Positions 9,443 to 18,915 of a stretch of 64,000 nucleotides of DNA are shown piece by piece. The notes beneath the pieces are model-generated. The model was not told the DNA's origin, ran no database searches, and saw only the letters and a list, made by a program, of their open reading frames with translations. Position 1 is the stretch's first letter, and every line of letters begins with the position of its first letter. Source of the stretch: Sorangium aterium (GTDB lineage Bacteria > Myxococcota_A > Polyangia > Polyangiales > Polyangiaceae); NCBI RefSeq assembly GCF_028368935.1, contig NZ_JAQNDK010000002.1:2461386-2525385 (forward strand). The letters run 5' to 3'. Both the position numbers and the translations under genes were made by a program.

Positions 9443-9567
9443 AGCGGCGGTCACCCGCTTCGGATACGGGCCCACCTCGGCGTTTTCGGTGCTCAGCGCA
9501 CCGGAGTGCGCTTGCGCGCCGAAAACGCCGATCTGGGCCCGTCTCCTGTGCGGGAGACCGCCGCTCT
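9441..9567. repeat. 127-nt nested inverted repeat between convergent genes
   Basis: Outer arms agagcggcggtc (9441-9452) and gaccgccgctct (9556-9567) are perfect complements. Inside them gggccca (9468-9474) pairs with tgggccc (9534-9540), and tcggcgttttcgg (9477-9489) pairs exactly with 9519-9531. A small apical stem, agcgca/tgcgct, completes the structure. It begins inside the stop codon of the GMC gene and lies between convergent genes, so a bidirectional terminator is the simplest role. Its size and nested design would also fit a small non-autonomous mobile repeat. Confidence 0.8.
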
Positions 9568-9645
9568 GCTCTGCACGTAGCAGAGGTGGGCGGAAACCGT
9601 CGTAGTCGCAGGAACGGGGCGCGCTGAAGGAGCGTCGTACGCTTC

Positions 9646-11118
9646 TCACGGCAGCTCCGCGAGCGGGCCCTTCCTGTACGCCGTTTCATTTCCGAAGTGC
9701 TCGTCTTCGGAGCCGAAGGCGCGCAGGATCGATGTGTAGACGTTGTGCATCGAGGCGTCTGTCTCGTACTCGGACTGGGTGGGATCCGCGCTCGCGCGCT
9801 TGTTGTAGTTGACGTGGCGGCCGCCAGGCCACCTGCCGCCTGCCTTGCCGGCGAGCAGGACGGGGATATCGCGGGGCGAGTGCCCGCCTCCGCACCCGAA
9901 CTCGCTCGTGAAGAGCACGACGCTGTTGTCGAGCATCGTGCCGTCGCCCTCGGGGGTGCTCTTCAGCCCGTCGAGCAGGCGTGCGAAGAGCTCCATACGC
10001 CAGTTGCGGTTCGCGAGGATGGTCGCGCGCCAGTCCTCGAGCCTGTCGGGCTCCGCGCCGCTCGGGCCGACGTCGAGGCCGGCATGGCCGAGGCTGTGGC
10101 CGAGGTCGGTGCTGTAGGGCTGGGGCAGCCAGCTCGTCAAAACGTCGGCGACCTGGAAGGTGGCCACGTGCGTAAGGCCGCACCGGAACGCATGCAGGAG
10201 GACGTCGACCAGCAGGGGAGCGGCCTCCTTGATCCCCCCTCCCGTGTAGGATCCGTATCCCTGGTACACGGGCGCTCCGCCGACGTCCGGCTTCGTGCAG
10301 GCCGCCAGGTTGGCGAGGCCCTCGAGCTTCTTCTCCAGGCTCCGGATGTGCTCGGCGTGCGCGTCGAGCAGGTGCCTGTCGGCCGCGCTCACGCGCCCCT
10401 TCAGGGCCGAGAGGTGCTCGCTCACACCGTCGAGCACGCTCTTCCGGTGGGCGCGGAGCCGGAGCTGTTCGGGCGTCGGACCCGCCCCGGTCTCCGTGAC
10501 ATCCTGGAAGAGCCGGTCGAAGGCGCTCGTCGGGTCCTTCTCGCTGGACACCTGCTCGCCCGCCGCGTTGTACAGCGGCTCTCCGTAGTTGTGCCCGTCG
10601 ACCATGAGATCGATCGACGAGAACGGCGCCGGGCTCTCGCCGGCGAGCCGCTGCGCGATCACCTGATCGATCGATGGGTCGAGCGCCCTGGCGTCGTCGC
10701 CTCCCGAGGTCGTATCGGCGCAGGTGAGCACGGTCGCGTTGGAGCAGCCGTGGTGACCGCCGTAGTCTCCCTGGAGCATCCCGGCGGCGTCGTCGACGCC
10801 GCGGAGCAGGGTGAGGTCGCCCTTGTGGGCCTCGAGCGGCGCCATCTCTTCGCCGAGGGCCTCGAGCGCCGACCCCTCGTCGCCGGGCGCCCAGAGGTCG
10901 AGCATGCTCCAGGCGCCCGGCTTCCAGGGATCCCCCTTCTCCCCGGAGGCGTGGCGGGACGTGATCGTGCCGCCGTGGCTGAAGAACACGATGAACCGCC
11001 TGGCCCTGCCGTTCGCGGCCCAGACGTCCCCATGGGTCGCCTCGAGGAACGGCAGGGCGACGCACAGACCGGTCGCGGTGCGGAGGAAATTCCTTCGGCT
11101 GAAAGCGGCGCGGCGCAT
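9646..11118 (-). CDS. DUF1552 family protein, Tat-exported
   Basis: 490 residues. The N-terminus MRRAAFSRRNFLRTATG is a twin-arginine signal (SRRNFLR) followed by a hydrophobic stretch. The body matches the DUF1552 family: RRFIVFFSHGGTI, the LLRGVDD and GGHHGCSNA region, SIDQVIAQRL, TSEFGCGGGHS near the C-terminus, and a final NVYTSILRAFG. DUF1552 proteins are related to the DUF1501/sulfatase-like group, are secreted, and almost always neighbour a DUF1592-type cytochrome-like protein, as here. Only 4 bp separate its start from the stop of that upstream partner, so the two are co-transcribed. The biochemical function of the pair is not established. Confidence 0.88.
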   Translation of the reverse strand: MRRAAFSRRNFLRTATGLCVALPFLEATHGDVWAANGRARRFIVFFSHGGTITSRHASGEKGDPWKPGAWSMLDLWAPGDEGSALEALGEEMAPLEAHKGDLTLLRGVDDAAGMLQGDYGGHHGCSNATVLTCADTTSGGDDARALDPSIDQVIAQRLAGESPAPFSSIDLMVDGHNYGEPLYNAAGEQVSSEKDPTSAFDRLFQDVTETGAGPTPEQLRLRAHRKSVLDGVSEHLSALKGRVSAADRHLLDAHAEHIRSLEKKLEGLANLAACTKPDVGGAPVYQGYGSYTGGGIKEAAPLLVDVLLHAFRCGLTHVATFQVADVLTSWLPQPYSTDLGHSLGHAGLDVGPSGAEPDRLEDWRATILANRNWRMELFARLLDGLKSTPEGDGTMLDNSVVLFTSEFGCGGGHSPRDIPVLLAGKAGGRWPGGRHVNYNKRASADPTQSEYETDASMHNVYTSILRAFGSEDEHFGNETAYRKGPLAELP

Positions 11119-11122
11119 GGGT

Positions 11123-12871
11123 TCACTCCTCCTTCTGGCGCAGGTGCAAGAAGGCATTGCTGGTCGTGAGGGAGAGGATGAGATCACGCATGCTGCCGCC
11201 GCTCTCGGGCGTCGGCGTGGCCGCCTCGATCGACGCGAGATCCTGGTCGATCGGGACGCGCCGGAGCGCCGTCCGGAAGAAGCGCTTCGTGAGGCAAGCG
11301 CGCGCCGCGGGGCTCGCCGCGAGGGCCGCCGACATCCCGACGCCGCCGTCAACCTCCACGCCATCTTCGTCCGGAGCGAGCGCAGGGAGGCTGCCGCGTG
11401 CGTCGATGTCGAGTTTGTAGGGTGCCTGCGCGTCCCCGCCCGCCTCCTGCGACTGCCATCGTCCGAGCGCGTCGTAATGCTCGAACGCGAAGCCGATCGG
11501 GTTGATGATCCTGTGGCAGCTCGCGCAGGTGCCGCTCGACGTCTTGGCCTCGACGTCCTGACGGATCGTCCTGTGCACCACCTCGCCGTTTTCCTCGACG
11601 GCTCCGCCCTTGACCGGCACGTCGCTCGCGTTGGGGGGCGGCGGGCCGAGGGGGCGGCAGAGCACCTGCTCCAGGATGTACGCGCCGCGGCGGATCGGCG
11701 ATTTGACCTCGATGCTGCCGAACACGCTCAGGAAGCCCGCCCGCGTGAAGATCCCCGCGCGCTGATCGCGGGGGAGGGAGACCCACGAGAACGTGCGCTC
11801 GTCGGCGGGGCCCTCCACCCCGTAGAGCGCGGCGAGGGGCCCGTTCACATAGGCGTCCGTCGTCGTGAGCAACGACTCGAACCTGCCGTCCCCCTCGAAG
11901 AGCACGCGCTCCGCGAGGGCCTCGAGCTCGGTGCGCATGGCAGCGCGCAGCGCCGGTGAATCCTCGGGATAGATCTCGGGGCTCTTCGGCGCGCTCTCGA
12001 GCGAAGCGTGCTTGTTCGTGCCGTCGAGCTCCAGCCAATCCGCGAAGAAGCGCCTCGCCGTGGCGCGGGCGCGGTCGTTCGAGAGGAGCCGCTCCGCCTG
12101 GGCGCGCACGCCCTCCGCCGTGTCGAGCGCGCCGGACTCCGCGGCGTCGAGCAGCGCGTCGTCCGGCGTCGTGTTCCAGAGGAAATACGACAGGCGCGAC
12201 GCCCGCTCCCAGCCCGTGAGCGTACGGACGCCCGAGGCGAGCGGCTCGCTCCCGTCCCCGTCGCGGCCGAGCTCGACGAAGTAATAGACGTCGGGCGACT
12301 GGATCATGGTCTCGAGCACGACGAGGAGGGCGTCCTCGAACGACTGCTCCTCCCGCGCCCGGGCGTACTGGCCCTTGAGCATCGCGACCTCGGCCTCGTC
12401 GAGCGTGCGCCGGAAGGCGCGGCGCCCGAACGTCCGCACGAAGCTGTCCACACACGCCTCGTCTTCCGGGCCGCCCGTGTCGCACGGGAACACCCGTGTC
12501 CCCCACGACGCGCGCCGCGCGACGATCGCCTCCGCCGCGGCGTTGAGCTTGTCCACGGCGAGCAGCGAGGCGACCTCTCCCGCGTCCGGGTCGAGGTCGA
12601 GCTCGAGCCCCGGATCGCCGAACAGGTCGCGCATCGAGCTCGTGAACTGCTCCGGCGTCATCCGGCGCATCCCCGCTGGAGCGACGTCGACCAGCCCGCT
12701 CGCGCTCGGCGACCCGCCGCGGTCGCCTCCGAGGTCGCCGACGCAGCCCGAGAGCAGGTGGGACGCCGCGAGGACAACCGCGCCGGCGGCAGCCGTCGCG
12801 CGCCGCCCTGGCGCGGTGACTCTATCGAGGACGTCGAGGGGTCTCACGCGGCTGGGCTTCGTTCGCTTCAT
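11123..12871 (-). CDS. DUF1592/DUF1588-type c-heme lipoprotein, partner of DUF1552
   Basis: 582 residues. After an Arg-rich start comes a hydrophobic segment and a lipobox (LLSGC), so it is probably a membrane-anchored periplasmic protein. Domains run in the order found in planctomycete/myxobacterial PSCyt-like proteins: a DUF1587-like part (RRMTPEQFTSSMRDLFG), DUF1595 (FVRTFGRRAFRRTLDEAE), DUF1592 (RLSYFLWNTTPDD and FFADWLEL), DUF1588 (RAGIFTRAGFLSVF and PIRRGAYILEQVLCRP) and DUF1585 at the end. One c-type heme motif CASCH lies in GTCASCHRIINPIGFAFEHY. Its stop is 4 bp from the downstream DUF1552 start. A role in extracytoplasmic electron transfer or polymer oxidation is inferred from the heme motif only. 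Confidence 0.87.
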   Translation of the reverse strand: MKRTKPSRVRPLDVLDRVTAPGRRATAAAGAVVLAASHLLSGCVGDLGGDRGGSPSASGLVDVAPAGMRRMTPEQFTSSMRDLFGDPGLELDLDPDAGEVASLLAVDKLNAAAEAIVARRASWGTRVFPCDTGGPEDEACVDSFVRTFGRRAFRRTLDEAEVAMLKGQYARAREEQSFEDALLVVLETMIQSPDVYYFVELGRDGDGSEPLASGVRTLTGWERASRLSYFLWNTTPDDALLDAAESGALDTAEGVRAQAERLLSNDRARATARRFFADWLELDGTNKHASLESAPKSPEIYPEDSPALRAAMRTELEALAERVLFEGDGRFESLLTTTDAYVNGPLAALYGVEGPADERTFSWVSLPRDQRAGIFTRAGFLSVFGSIEVKSPIRRGAYILEQVLCRPLGPPPPNASDVPVKGGAVEENGEVVHRTIRQDVEAKTSSGTCASCHRIINPIGFAFEHYDALGRWQSQEAGGDAQAPYKLDIDARGSLPALAPDEDGVEVDGGVGMSAALAASPAARACLTKRFFRTALRRVPIDQDLASIEAATPTPESGGSMRDLILSLTTSNAFLHLRQKEE

Positions 12872-13286
12872 GGCTTCAGTCCTCGCGCGGTCGCTGAACA
12901 CAGCGGGCTGGATCGCAGGGGCGTCAACTCGATTCTCCTGGGAATTATCGAGCCGCGCTGTGCTGCGTGTTCGCCGCCCGCCGGGGATCGGCATCGAGCG
13001 ATCGCCGAACCGGGGCTTCTATCCATCGTGGATAATCAACCAGCTCATCGGTGGGATCCAGCTCATAGGCCGCATGGAGCTCATGCACCCATTGCATATC
13101 CTACGTCATCGTCTCGAATGACGCGAAAGCGACATCGGGCGCGAGCCTGGATTACATCCTGCTACCTCAGGGGCGGAAGATGCGACAACAGCAATGTCCG
13201 GTCGCATGACAAAGTGCATCGGCGTGTCATCTTGCCTCACCGAGCCGAGAAGGGTTCGGAATGTGTAAAATTACAATGGAGCTTCT
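12872..13286. other. Divergent promoter region
   Basis: About 415 bp between the DUF1592 gene and the beta-helix lipoprotein gene, which point away from each other. It must hold promoters for both. The part from 13000 onward is clearly less GC-rich than the surrounding coding DNA. A short inverted repeat (cgtcat 13104-13109, atgacg 13118-13123) is the only symmetry noticed. No gene is seen. Confidence 0.45.
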
Positions 13287-14849
13287 ATGGCCCATATCGT
13301 GGAGAATTCTGTGAAGGTTCGAGCTTGCGTGACCGGATTGCTCCTCGCCGCCGGTTGCACCGGCGAGCTTGGCGGAACGACGTATGCCGACGGCGGTCCG
13401 GCGCCGCTCCCTCCGCCCGTCGTGAACATTCCGCCGATTCACGTCGATTGCAGCCACGTCGGAAGCGGCAAGGATTACCAGGTCGGCCCTGGCAAGGCGT
13501 TCGAGGCGATCGGCGACGTCCCGCTCGAATCGCTCGTCGCCGGCGACACGGTGCGCATCTTCTGGCGTGCCGAGGGGTACCACGAGAAGATCATGCTCGG
13601 GGGCCAGGGGACGGCCGAGCAGCCGATCCGGCTCTGTGGCGTTCCGGGGCCGAACGGCGAGCTGCCGGTGATCGACGGTGAGGACGCGACCACCCGGCCC
13701 GAGCTCGATTTCCCCTTCGACGGCCACCAGGTGCGGGGGGTCGTGATCGTGGGTCACAAACACGACGACGCGTACGAGCTCGAGCCCACCCACATCACGA
13801 TCGAGGGGCTCGAGATCAAGAACGCAGCGCCCCCCCACGGGTTCACCGACAAGTCGGGGTCTCGGGCGACCTACGCGGATTTCGCGGCCGGCGTCTTCGT
13901 GGAGCGCGGCGATCACGTGACCATCCGCGCCTGCGAGGTGCACGACAACGCCAATGGCCTCTTCGTCGGCACGGCCGGCGGGGATATCCTGACAACGAAC
14001 GTGCTCATCGAGTCGAACTACATCCACGACAACGGCCTCGATGATTACAACGAGCACAACGTCTACAACGAGGCCTCGAACGTCATCTACCAGTTCAACC
14101 GCTTCGGCCCCACGCGCGGCGGCCACGGCAACAACATCAAGGAGCGCTCGGCCGGCGTGGTGATCCGGTACAACTGGATCGAGGACGGCGCCCACCTGAT
14201 CGACCTCGTGGACGCGCAGGAGGCGACCGACTCGGTCGCGTTGCCGTCGTTCCACGAGACGTTCATTTACGGCAACGTGCTCCTGCGCAACGGCTACGGC
14301 CCGTCCATGATCCACTATGGCGGGGACAGCGGGGAGACCGAGTACTACAGGAAGGGCACGCTCCACTTCTTCGCCAACACCGTCTTCGTCAACAACGACG
14401 ACTACGAGGACTACGATCGCTCTTCGATGTTCGAGGCCTCGACCAACGACGAGCGGATCGACGCCCGCAACAACGTGTTCGCCAGCAGCCTGGAGCCGAC
14501 CGAGCTCCGCGCGGTGACCTTCCTCGGGGACCGCGACGGTGTGGCCGCCGGGGCACTCACCCTGTCCGGGAACTGGGTGACGAACGGATGGCTGCCGTTC
14601 GATCCGGTCCGGGAGGTGGTGAAGGTGGTCGGGCGGGTGGACGGCCTGGACGCCTCGATCTTCGGCGTCGATCCGGCGTTCGCGTCGGAGGCAGACCACG
14701 ACTTCATGCCGGCCGCGAGCGCGCCGCTCATCGGCGCTGGCGCCTCGCTCGACGGCCTCCCGCCGGTGGAGCACCAGTACACGCCGCACCAGCAGGCCAG
14801 GGCGCGCAACGACGGCGCGAGCTTCACGATCGGCGCGTTCGGGCGGTAG
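13287..14849 (+). CDS. Secreted right-handed beta-helix lipoprotein
   Basis: 520 residues with a short signal ending in a lipobox (LLLAAGC). The core shows repeated short strand/turn units typical of parallel beta-helix proteins of the pectate-lyase/NosD type: HITIEGLEIKNA, HVTIRACEVHDNANGLFV, NVLIESNYIHDNG, GVVIRYNWIEDG, TFIYGNVLLRN and RIDARNNVF. Such proteins bind or cleave acidic polysaccharides; no catalytic residues can be assigned here. Two starts are plausible: ATG 13287 (GGAG at 13278) and GTG 13311 (GGAG at 13301), the latter giving a compact 15-residue lipoprotein signal that begins VKVRACVTG. A terminator-like hairpin follows the stop. Confidence 0.72.
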   Translation: MAHIVENSVKVRACVTGLLLAAGCTGELGGTTYADGGPAPLPPPVVNIPPIHVDCSHVGSGKDYQVGPGKAFEAIGDVPLESLVAGDTVRIFWRAEGYHEKIMLGGQGTAEQPIRLCGVPGPNGELPVIDGEDATTRPELDFPFDGHQVRGVVIVGHKHDDAYELEPTHITIEGLEIKNAAPPHGFTDKSGSRATYADFAAGVFVERGDHVTIRACEVHDNANGLFVGTAGGDILTTNVLIESNYIHDNGLDDYNEHNVYNEASNVIYQFNRFGPTRGGHGNNIKERSAGVVIRYNWIEDGAHLIDLVDAQEATDSVALPSFHETFIYGNVLLRNGYGPSMIHYGGDSGETEYYRKGTLHFFANTVFVNNDDYEDYDRSSMFEASTNDERIDARNNVFASSLEPTELRAVTFLGDRDGVAAGALTLSGNWVTNGWLPFDPVREVVKVVGRVDGLDASIFGVDPAFASEADHDFMPAASAPLIGAGASLDGLPPVEHQYTPHQQARARNDGASFTIGAFGR

Positions 14850-14850
14850 C

Positions 14851-14878
14851 CCTCGCCGCGCAGTCCTGCGCGGCGAGG
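14851..14878. terminator. Hairpin terminator after the beta-helix gene
   Basis: A perfect 12-bp stem (cctcgccgcgca / tgcgcggcgagg) with a 4-nt loop lies two bases after the stop codon. There is no T-tract, as is common in very GC-rich genomes. Confidence 0.6.
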
Positions 14879-14959
14879 CTCACCCCGCAGCCCGCGGGGT
14901 CGACTCCCACAACCAGGTCCGCTCGCCCGTGAGGGCTCACGCCTTGCAGAGGGCGGCGC

Positions 14960-16432
14960 ATGCGCTGGATCGGATGCGCCTTGCCCCGCGCGAGGCGCAA
15001 AGGATGCGTGTCCTCGGCACGCTTTGCCGGAGAGGTTGCGGTCACCCTGTCGCTCGCGGGCCTGCTCGCGGGGTGCGGCGCGGAAGAGCCGCCGCCGGAC
15101 CTCCGGCAGCCGGCGGGCTGGGACGACGCGCTGCGGCTGCCGGACGCCGAGGATCACGACCCCGCGCCCGACGTTGTCGAGGTGCACCTCGAGGCCAAGG
15201 TGGCCGAGATCGAGGTGGTCCCAGGCCTCACGACCGAGGTCTGGACCTACAACGGGATGCTCCCCGGTCCGACGATCCGCGCGAAGAAGGGCGATCGCGT
15301 GGTGGTGAAGTTCGAGAACCACCTGCCCGAGGCGACGACGGTCCACTGGCATGGTCTGCGCGTGCCGGCGGCCATGGATGGGACGCAGCACGTGCAGGAG
15401 CCCATCGAGCCGGGCGAGGGCTTCGAGTACTCCTTCACCGTGCCGGACGCGGGCACCTTCTGGTACCACCCGCACCTTCGCTCGAGCGCCCAGGTCGGCG
15501 CGGGCCTCTACGGCGCGTTCGTGGTCGAGGAGGCCGCGGAGGAGGCGCCGCTCGGCGACGAGCTGCTGCTCGTGATGAGCGACATCGGCATCGAGGAAGA
15601 CGGCTCGCTCACCGCCGCCGACGAGAGCGGATGGTTCGGCGATTACTTCGGGCGCGAGGGGTCGAGGGTCCTGGTCAACGGGAAGATCCTGCCGACGGTC
15701 GCGGCGCGGGAGGGCGTTCCGCAGCGCTGGCGGGTGGTCAACGCCGCGCGCAGCCGGTACTTCCGCTTCGCCGTGCCGGGCCAGCCGCTCGTGAGCATCG
15801 GTGGAGATGGGGGCCTCTCGGAGAGCCCGCTACCGGTGGACGAGGTGACGCTCGCCCCGGGGGAGCGCGCCGAGCTCTACCTGCTGCCCGTCGAGGGCCG
15901 GTCGGTGGTGATCCCGCTCCTGGACGCGAATCGATTCCACCTGCCGAGCGAGAACGATCCCAAGGACCTCATGCGCCTCGAGCTGGCCGACGAGCCTCCG
16001 GGGCGCGGCGCGTCGGCGCTTCCCGAGCGACTGGCAGAGATCGCCTCGATCGACACCACGGGCGCGCAGCGGCAGGCGGTGGAGTTCATGGAGCAGGGCG
16101 ACGCCGACGGAGCGGTGCTCGGGATCAACGGCCAGACAGGCGGCTCTCTCATGTTCTCTGCGAAGACGAACACGGTCGAGATGTGGACGCTGACGAACAC
16201 CACCAACTACGATCACCCGTTCCACCTGCACGGGTTCTTCTTTCAGGTGCTCGACATCGACGGCGCTGGGCCGCCCGTGCGCGCATGGCGCGATACCGTC
16301 AGCCTGGTGCCTGGAGAGACCGTGCGGATCGCGATTCCGTTCGACGACCGCGCCGGCATGTGGATGTTCCACTGTCACATCCTCGACCACGCGGATCTGG
16401 GGATGATGGCGATGCTCCACCTGATGCCGTGA
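14960..16432 (+). CDS. Multicopper oxidase lipoprotein
   Basis: 490 residues. The four copper-binding segments are all present: TVHWHGLR, FWYHPHLRS, HPFHLHGFFF and FHCHILDHADLGMM. They supply the type 1, 2 and 3 copper ligands of a laccase/CueO-like oxidase that couples one-electron oxidation of a substrate (metal ion or phenol) to reduction of O2 to water. The Met four residues after the last copper-ligand His is the type-1 axial ligand position. A lipobox (GLLAGC) places it in the periplasm or outer membrane. The start may be ATG 14960 or GTG 15008; the latter yields a cleaner 24-residue signal. It converges on the phosphatase gene with 36 bp between. Confidence 0.9.
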   Translation: MRWIGCALPRARRKGCVSSARFAGEVAVTLSLAGLLAGCGAEEPPPDLRQPAGWDDALRLPDAEDHDPAPDVVEVHLEAKVAEIEVVPGLTTEVWTYNGMLPGPTIRAKKGDRVVVKFENHLPEATTVHWHGLRVPAAMDGTQHVQEPIEPGEGFEYSFTVPDAGTFWYHPHLRSSAQVGAGLYGAFVVEEAAEEAPLGDELLLVMSDIGIEEDGSLTAADESGWFGDYFGREGSRVLVNGKILPTVAAREGVPQRWRVVNAARSRYFRFAVPGQPLVSIGGDGGLSESPLPVDEVTLAPGERAELYLLPVEGRSVVIPLLDANRFHLPSENDPKDLMRLELADEPPGRGASALPERLAEIASIDTTGAQRQAVEFMEQGDADGAVLGINGQTGGSLMFSAKTNTVEMWTLTNTTNYDHPFHLHGFFFQVLDIDGAGPPVRAWRDTVSLVPGETVRIAIPFDDRAGMWMFHCHILDHADLGMMAMLHLMP

Positions 16433-16468
16433 ACCGTCCCTCCGATGAGGTGCGAGGGCTGCAGGGCG

Positions 16469-18640
16469 TCAGACCCATGCCTGCGTCGAGGGATCCCAGC
16501 GCTTCCAGGTGCCTTTGTCGTCCATGTAGAGCTCGCTCTCCCCGGGGAGGGCGCGGAAGCGCGTGCTGCTGATCTTCAGATCGTCGATCCTCCCCGAGTA
16601 GTCGGTCTGCGCTTCGGCGCCCTTGATGCTCCGCATGTCGGCGACGAGCTCTTGCCCGCTCGCCTCGACCACCACATAGCCGTGGGCGTTGCTGTTGGCG
16701 TGGGCGAGGTGCGGGTTGATCTTCGTCTCTGCCGACGTGAGCAGCGAGTCGATGCTGAGGGCGAGCGCCGCGGCGCCCGGGAGCCCGCGCAGCGTCGGAT
16801 CGCTCGCGACCTGGCTCGTCAGGATCTCGCGGAAGGACGCCGAGGAGACGGAACCGCCCACGAGCTCGACGATCTTCTTCGTGGGATCGCCGCTCGGGCC
16901 GGGCGTCCCCGCGTAGAAGGCGTGGACGTCGCCGGTGATCGCCACGACGCCCCCCAGCCCGACGAGCCTCTCGAGCAGCTCGTCCCGCTTGTTGCGGAAG
17001 CCGTCCCAGGCGTCGGTGGTCAGATAGAAGCTGCGCTTGAACTGGGCGGGGAGGGAATAGGGGCTGAGATCGACGGCGAGCTGGACGAGGCAGAACTCGT
17101 TGCCCCAGACCTTCCAGGTCGCCTTCGAGCCTTCCATGGTGTCGAGGAACCAGGCCTCCTGCTCGGCGCCCATCATGTCCTCGCTCGCGCCCTGCGTCTC
17201 CTTGTAGCGGATGGCAGCGTAGATATCGAAGGTGTCCTTGGCCGTGAAGTAGCGCGTACCGATCATGCCGTACGCGTTGATCTTGCCGAAATCCACGTAG
17301 GCGATGCCCCGCTCCAGGCCCGCTTCCGCGGGGTCGATGAGCGGGATCTGCATGTCCGCCGGCAGGCCCTCGTTGGCGGCGGCGACGATCTCGTTGATGA
17401 AGGCGACGCTGATATTCCCCGTCACCTCGGCGGGATCGTAGCCCACGGCCTCCGCGGCCCCGATGAGGACCGGCGCATAGATGCCGTCGCCGTAGGTCTC
17501 CACGTCCACGTAGGGCAGGGCGGCCGCGGGCACCTCCCCGAGCTCGGCCACGAGCTTCGGCTGATCGAGCGCGACCCTGCCGGGGAAAGCGTCCTCGGGG
17601 ATGAGGTGATCCGGCCGGTAGCTGCGTAGATCGGTCATCACCAGGTGGACGTGCCGGCCGAACACGAAGTCGCGGTAGATGTGGAATTCGTCCGGGAGCG
17701 AGGCGCCCGGGTCGAGCTCCACATCGTCGCCGTAATCGACGGGCTGGTACTCGAACCAGGCCTGGTTCGCGGCCTTGCGGCGGTCCGCGTCGGTCTCGTC
17801 CTGCCGGCCGTCGAAATACGTGGCCGTGGCGCCGAAGCAGTCGTTCGAGAACTCGTGATCGTCCCACGTGGCGATCATCGGGAAGCTCTCGTGGACCTTC
17901 TGGAGGTTCGCGTCGGAGCGGTACGTCCTGTAGAGCTCGCGGTAGTTATCGAGCGATCTCGCCGCGTGGTAGGCGCCGTCGCCGTCACCGAGGGAGATGC
18001 TGCCGGCCACGTCGGTGAAGACGACGCGGCGCCCGCTCGTGCTCTGGAAGCTGGGATCGCCGTCCGTCTCGTAGATGTAATCGCCGAGGTGGACGAAGAA
18101 ATCGAGCTCCTCCTGGGCGAGCGCCAGGTAGGGGTTGTAGTACCGCCCCACGTAATCCTGGCAAGACACGTAGGCGAAGCGGACCTTGACGTCGGCCCCC
18201 TCGGCCGGGGCGGTCTTGGTGCGCCCCACGCGAGACGCATAGCTGGTCTCGCCCTTCACGTAGATGAATCGGTAGTAGTAGACCGTGCCCGCCGCGAGGC
18301 CGCGGACCTTCACCTTCACGCAGTGATCGTGCCTCGCGAGCGCCTTCACCTTCGCCTGTCCGGCGTCGAGCGCCACCCGCTGCGCGAACCCGGCGTCGGT
18401 GGCGACCTCGACCTCGAGATCGAGATCCTCTGCGCCGTCCTGCACGCGGGTCCAGAGGACGACGCTGCCGGGGCGCGGATCGCCGGAGGCGACCGACTGG
18501 GGGAAGAACCCGGAGCCGTCTGCGAGCTCGCGCTCGTTATCGACCGGGTTGATCGTCTCGGGGTCGCCGCCGCAAGCCGGGACGACCAGCGCGCCGGCGG
18601 TGACGAGCGTGGCTCGGAGGAAATCTCTGCGCTTCAGCAT
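16469..18640 (-). CDS. phoD: PhoD-like alkaline phosphatase, Tat-exported
   Basis: 723 residues. The start MLKRRDFLRATLV is a twin-arginine signal with a downstream ACGG that could be lipidated. An N-terminal PhoD-type Ig-like domain (QSVASGDPRPGSVVLWTRV) is followed by the metallophosphatase core: RFAYVSCQDY, FFVHLGDYIYE, IATWDDHEFSNDCFG and VAITGDVHAFYAG, which hold the expected Asp, Asn and His metal ligands. PhoD enzymes hydrolyse phosphodiesters and phosphomonoesters outside the cytoplasm, often under phosphate limitation and with Ca/Fe cofactors. The protein is longer than Bacillus PhoD because of an insert around residues 310-420. No Pho-box-like direct repeat is obvious upstream. Confidence 0.87.
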   Translation of the reverse strand: MLKRRDFLRATLVTAGALVVPACGGDPETINPVDNERELADGSGFFPQSVASGDPRPGSVVLWTRVQDGAEDLDLEVEVATDAGFAQRVALDAGQAKVKALARHDHCVKVKVRGLAAGTVYYYRFIYVKGETSYASRVGRTKTAPAEGADVKVRFAYVSCQDYVGRYYNPYLALAQEELDFFVHLGDYIYETDGDPSFQSTSGRRVVFTDVAGSISLGDGDGAYHAARSLDNYRELYRTYRSDANLQKVHESFPMIATWDDHEFSNDCFGATATYFDGRQDETDADRRKAANQAWFEYQPVDYGDDVELDPGASLPDEFHIYRDFVFGRHVHLVMTDLRSYRPDHLIPEDAFPGRVALDQPKLVAELGEVPAAALPYVDVETYGDGIYAPVLIGAAEAVGYDPAEVTGNISVAFINEIVAAANEGLPADMQIPLIDPAEAGLERGIAYVDFGKINAYGMIGTRYFTAKDTFDIYAAIRYKETQGASEDMMGAEQEAWFLDTMEGSKATWKVWGNEFCLVQLAVDLSPYSLPAQFKRSFYLTTDAWDGFRNKRDELLERLVGLGGVVAITGDVHAFYAGTPGPSGDPTKKIVELVGGSVSSASFREILTSQVASDPTLRGLPGAAALALSIDSLLTSAETKINPHLAHANSNAHGYVVVEASGQELVADMRSIKGAEAQTDYSGRIDDLKISSTRFRALPGESELYMDDKGTWKRWDPSTQAWV

Positions 18641-18915
18641 CGGGCGACCAGGGAATCCTGGAACTTTCGCCGATGTCAATCTCCTCGTGGACCCAGCCGC
18701 TTCGCGCGCTGGCGGCCACGCCTGTAAAGCGCAAAGCGGGGCGTCCGATGGGTGAGGTAAGTGGGCGTGCTTACGCGTTGCCGAGCATGGCCGAGCGTTG
18801 ACGGGCGTGGTCAAACGTGACCAAACATGGTAGATAAGCTGTCGGGTGCTCGTGAGTCCTGTCCTAGGACCGCATTGGTCTTCAAGGGATAGATGAGCTA
18901 AGTTGAGCGTTTATC

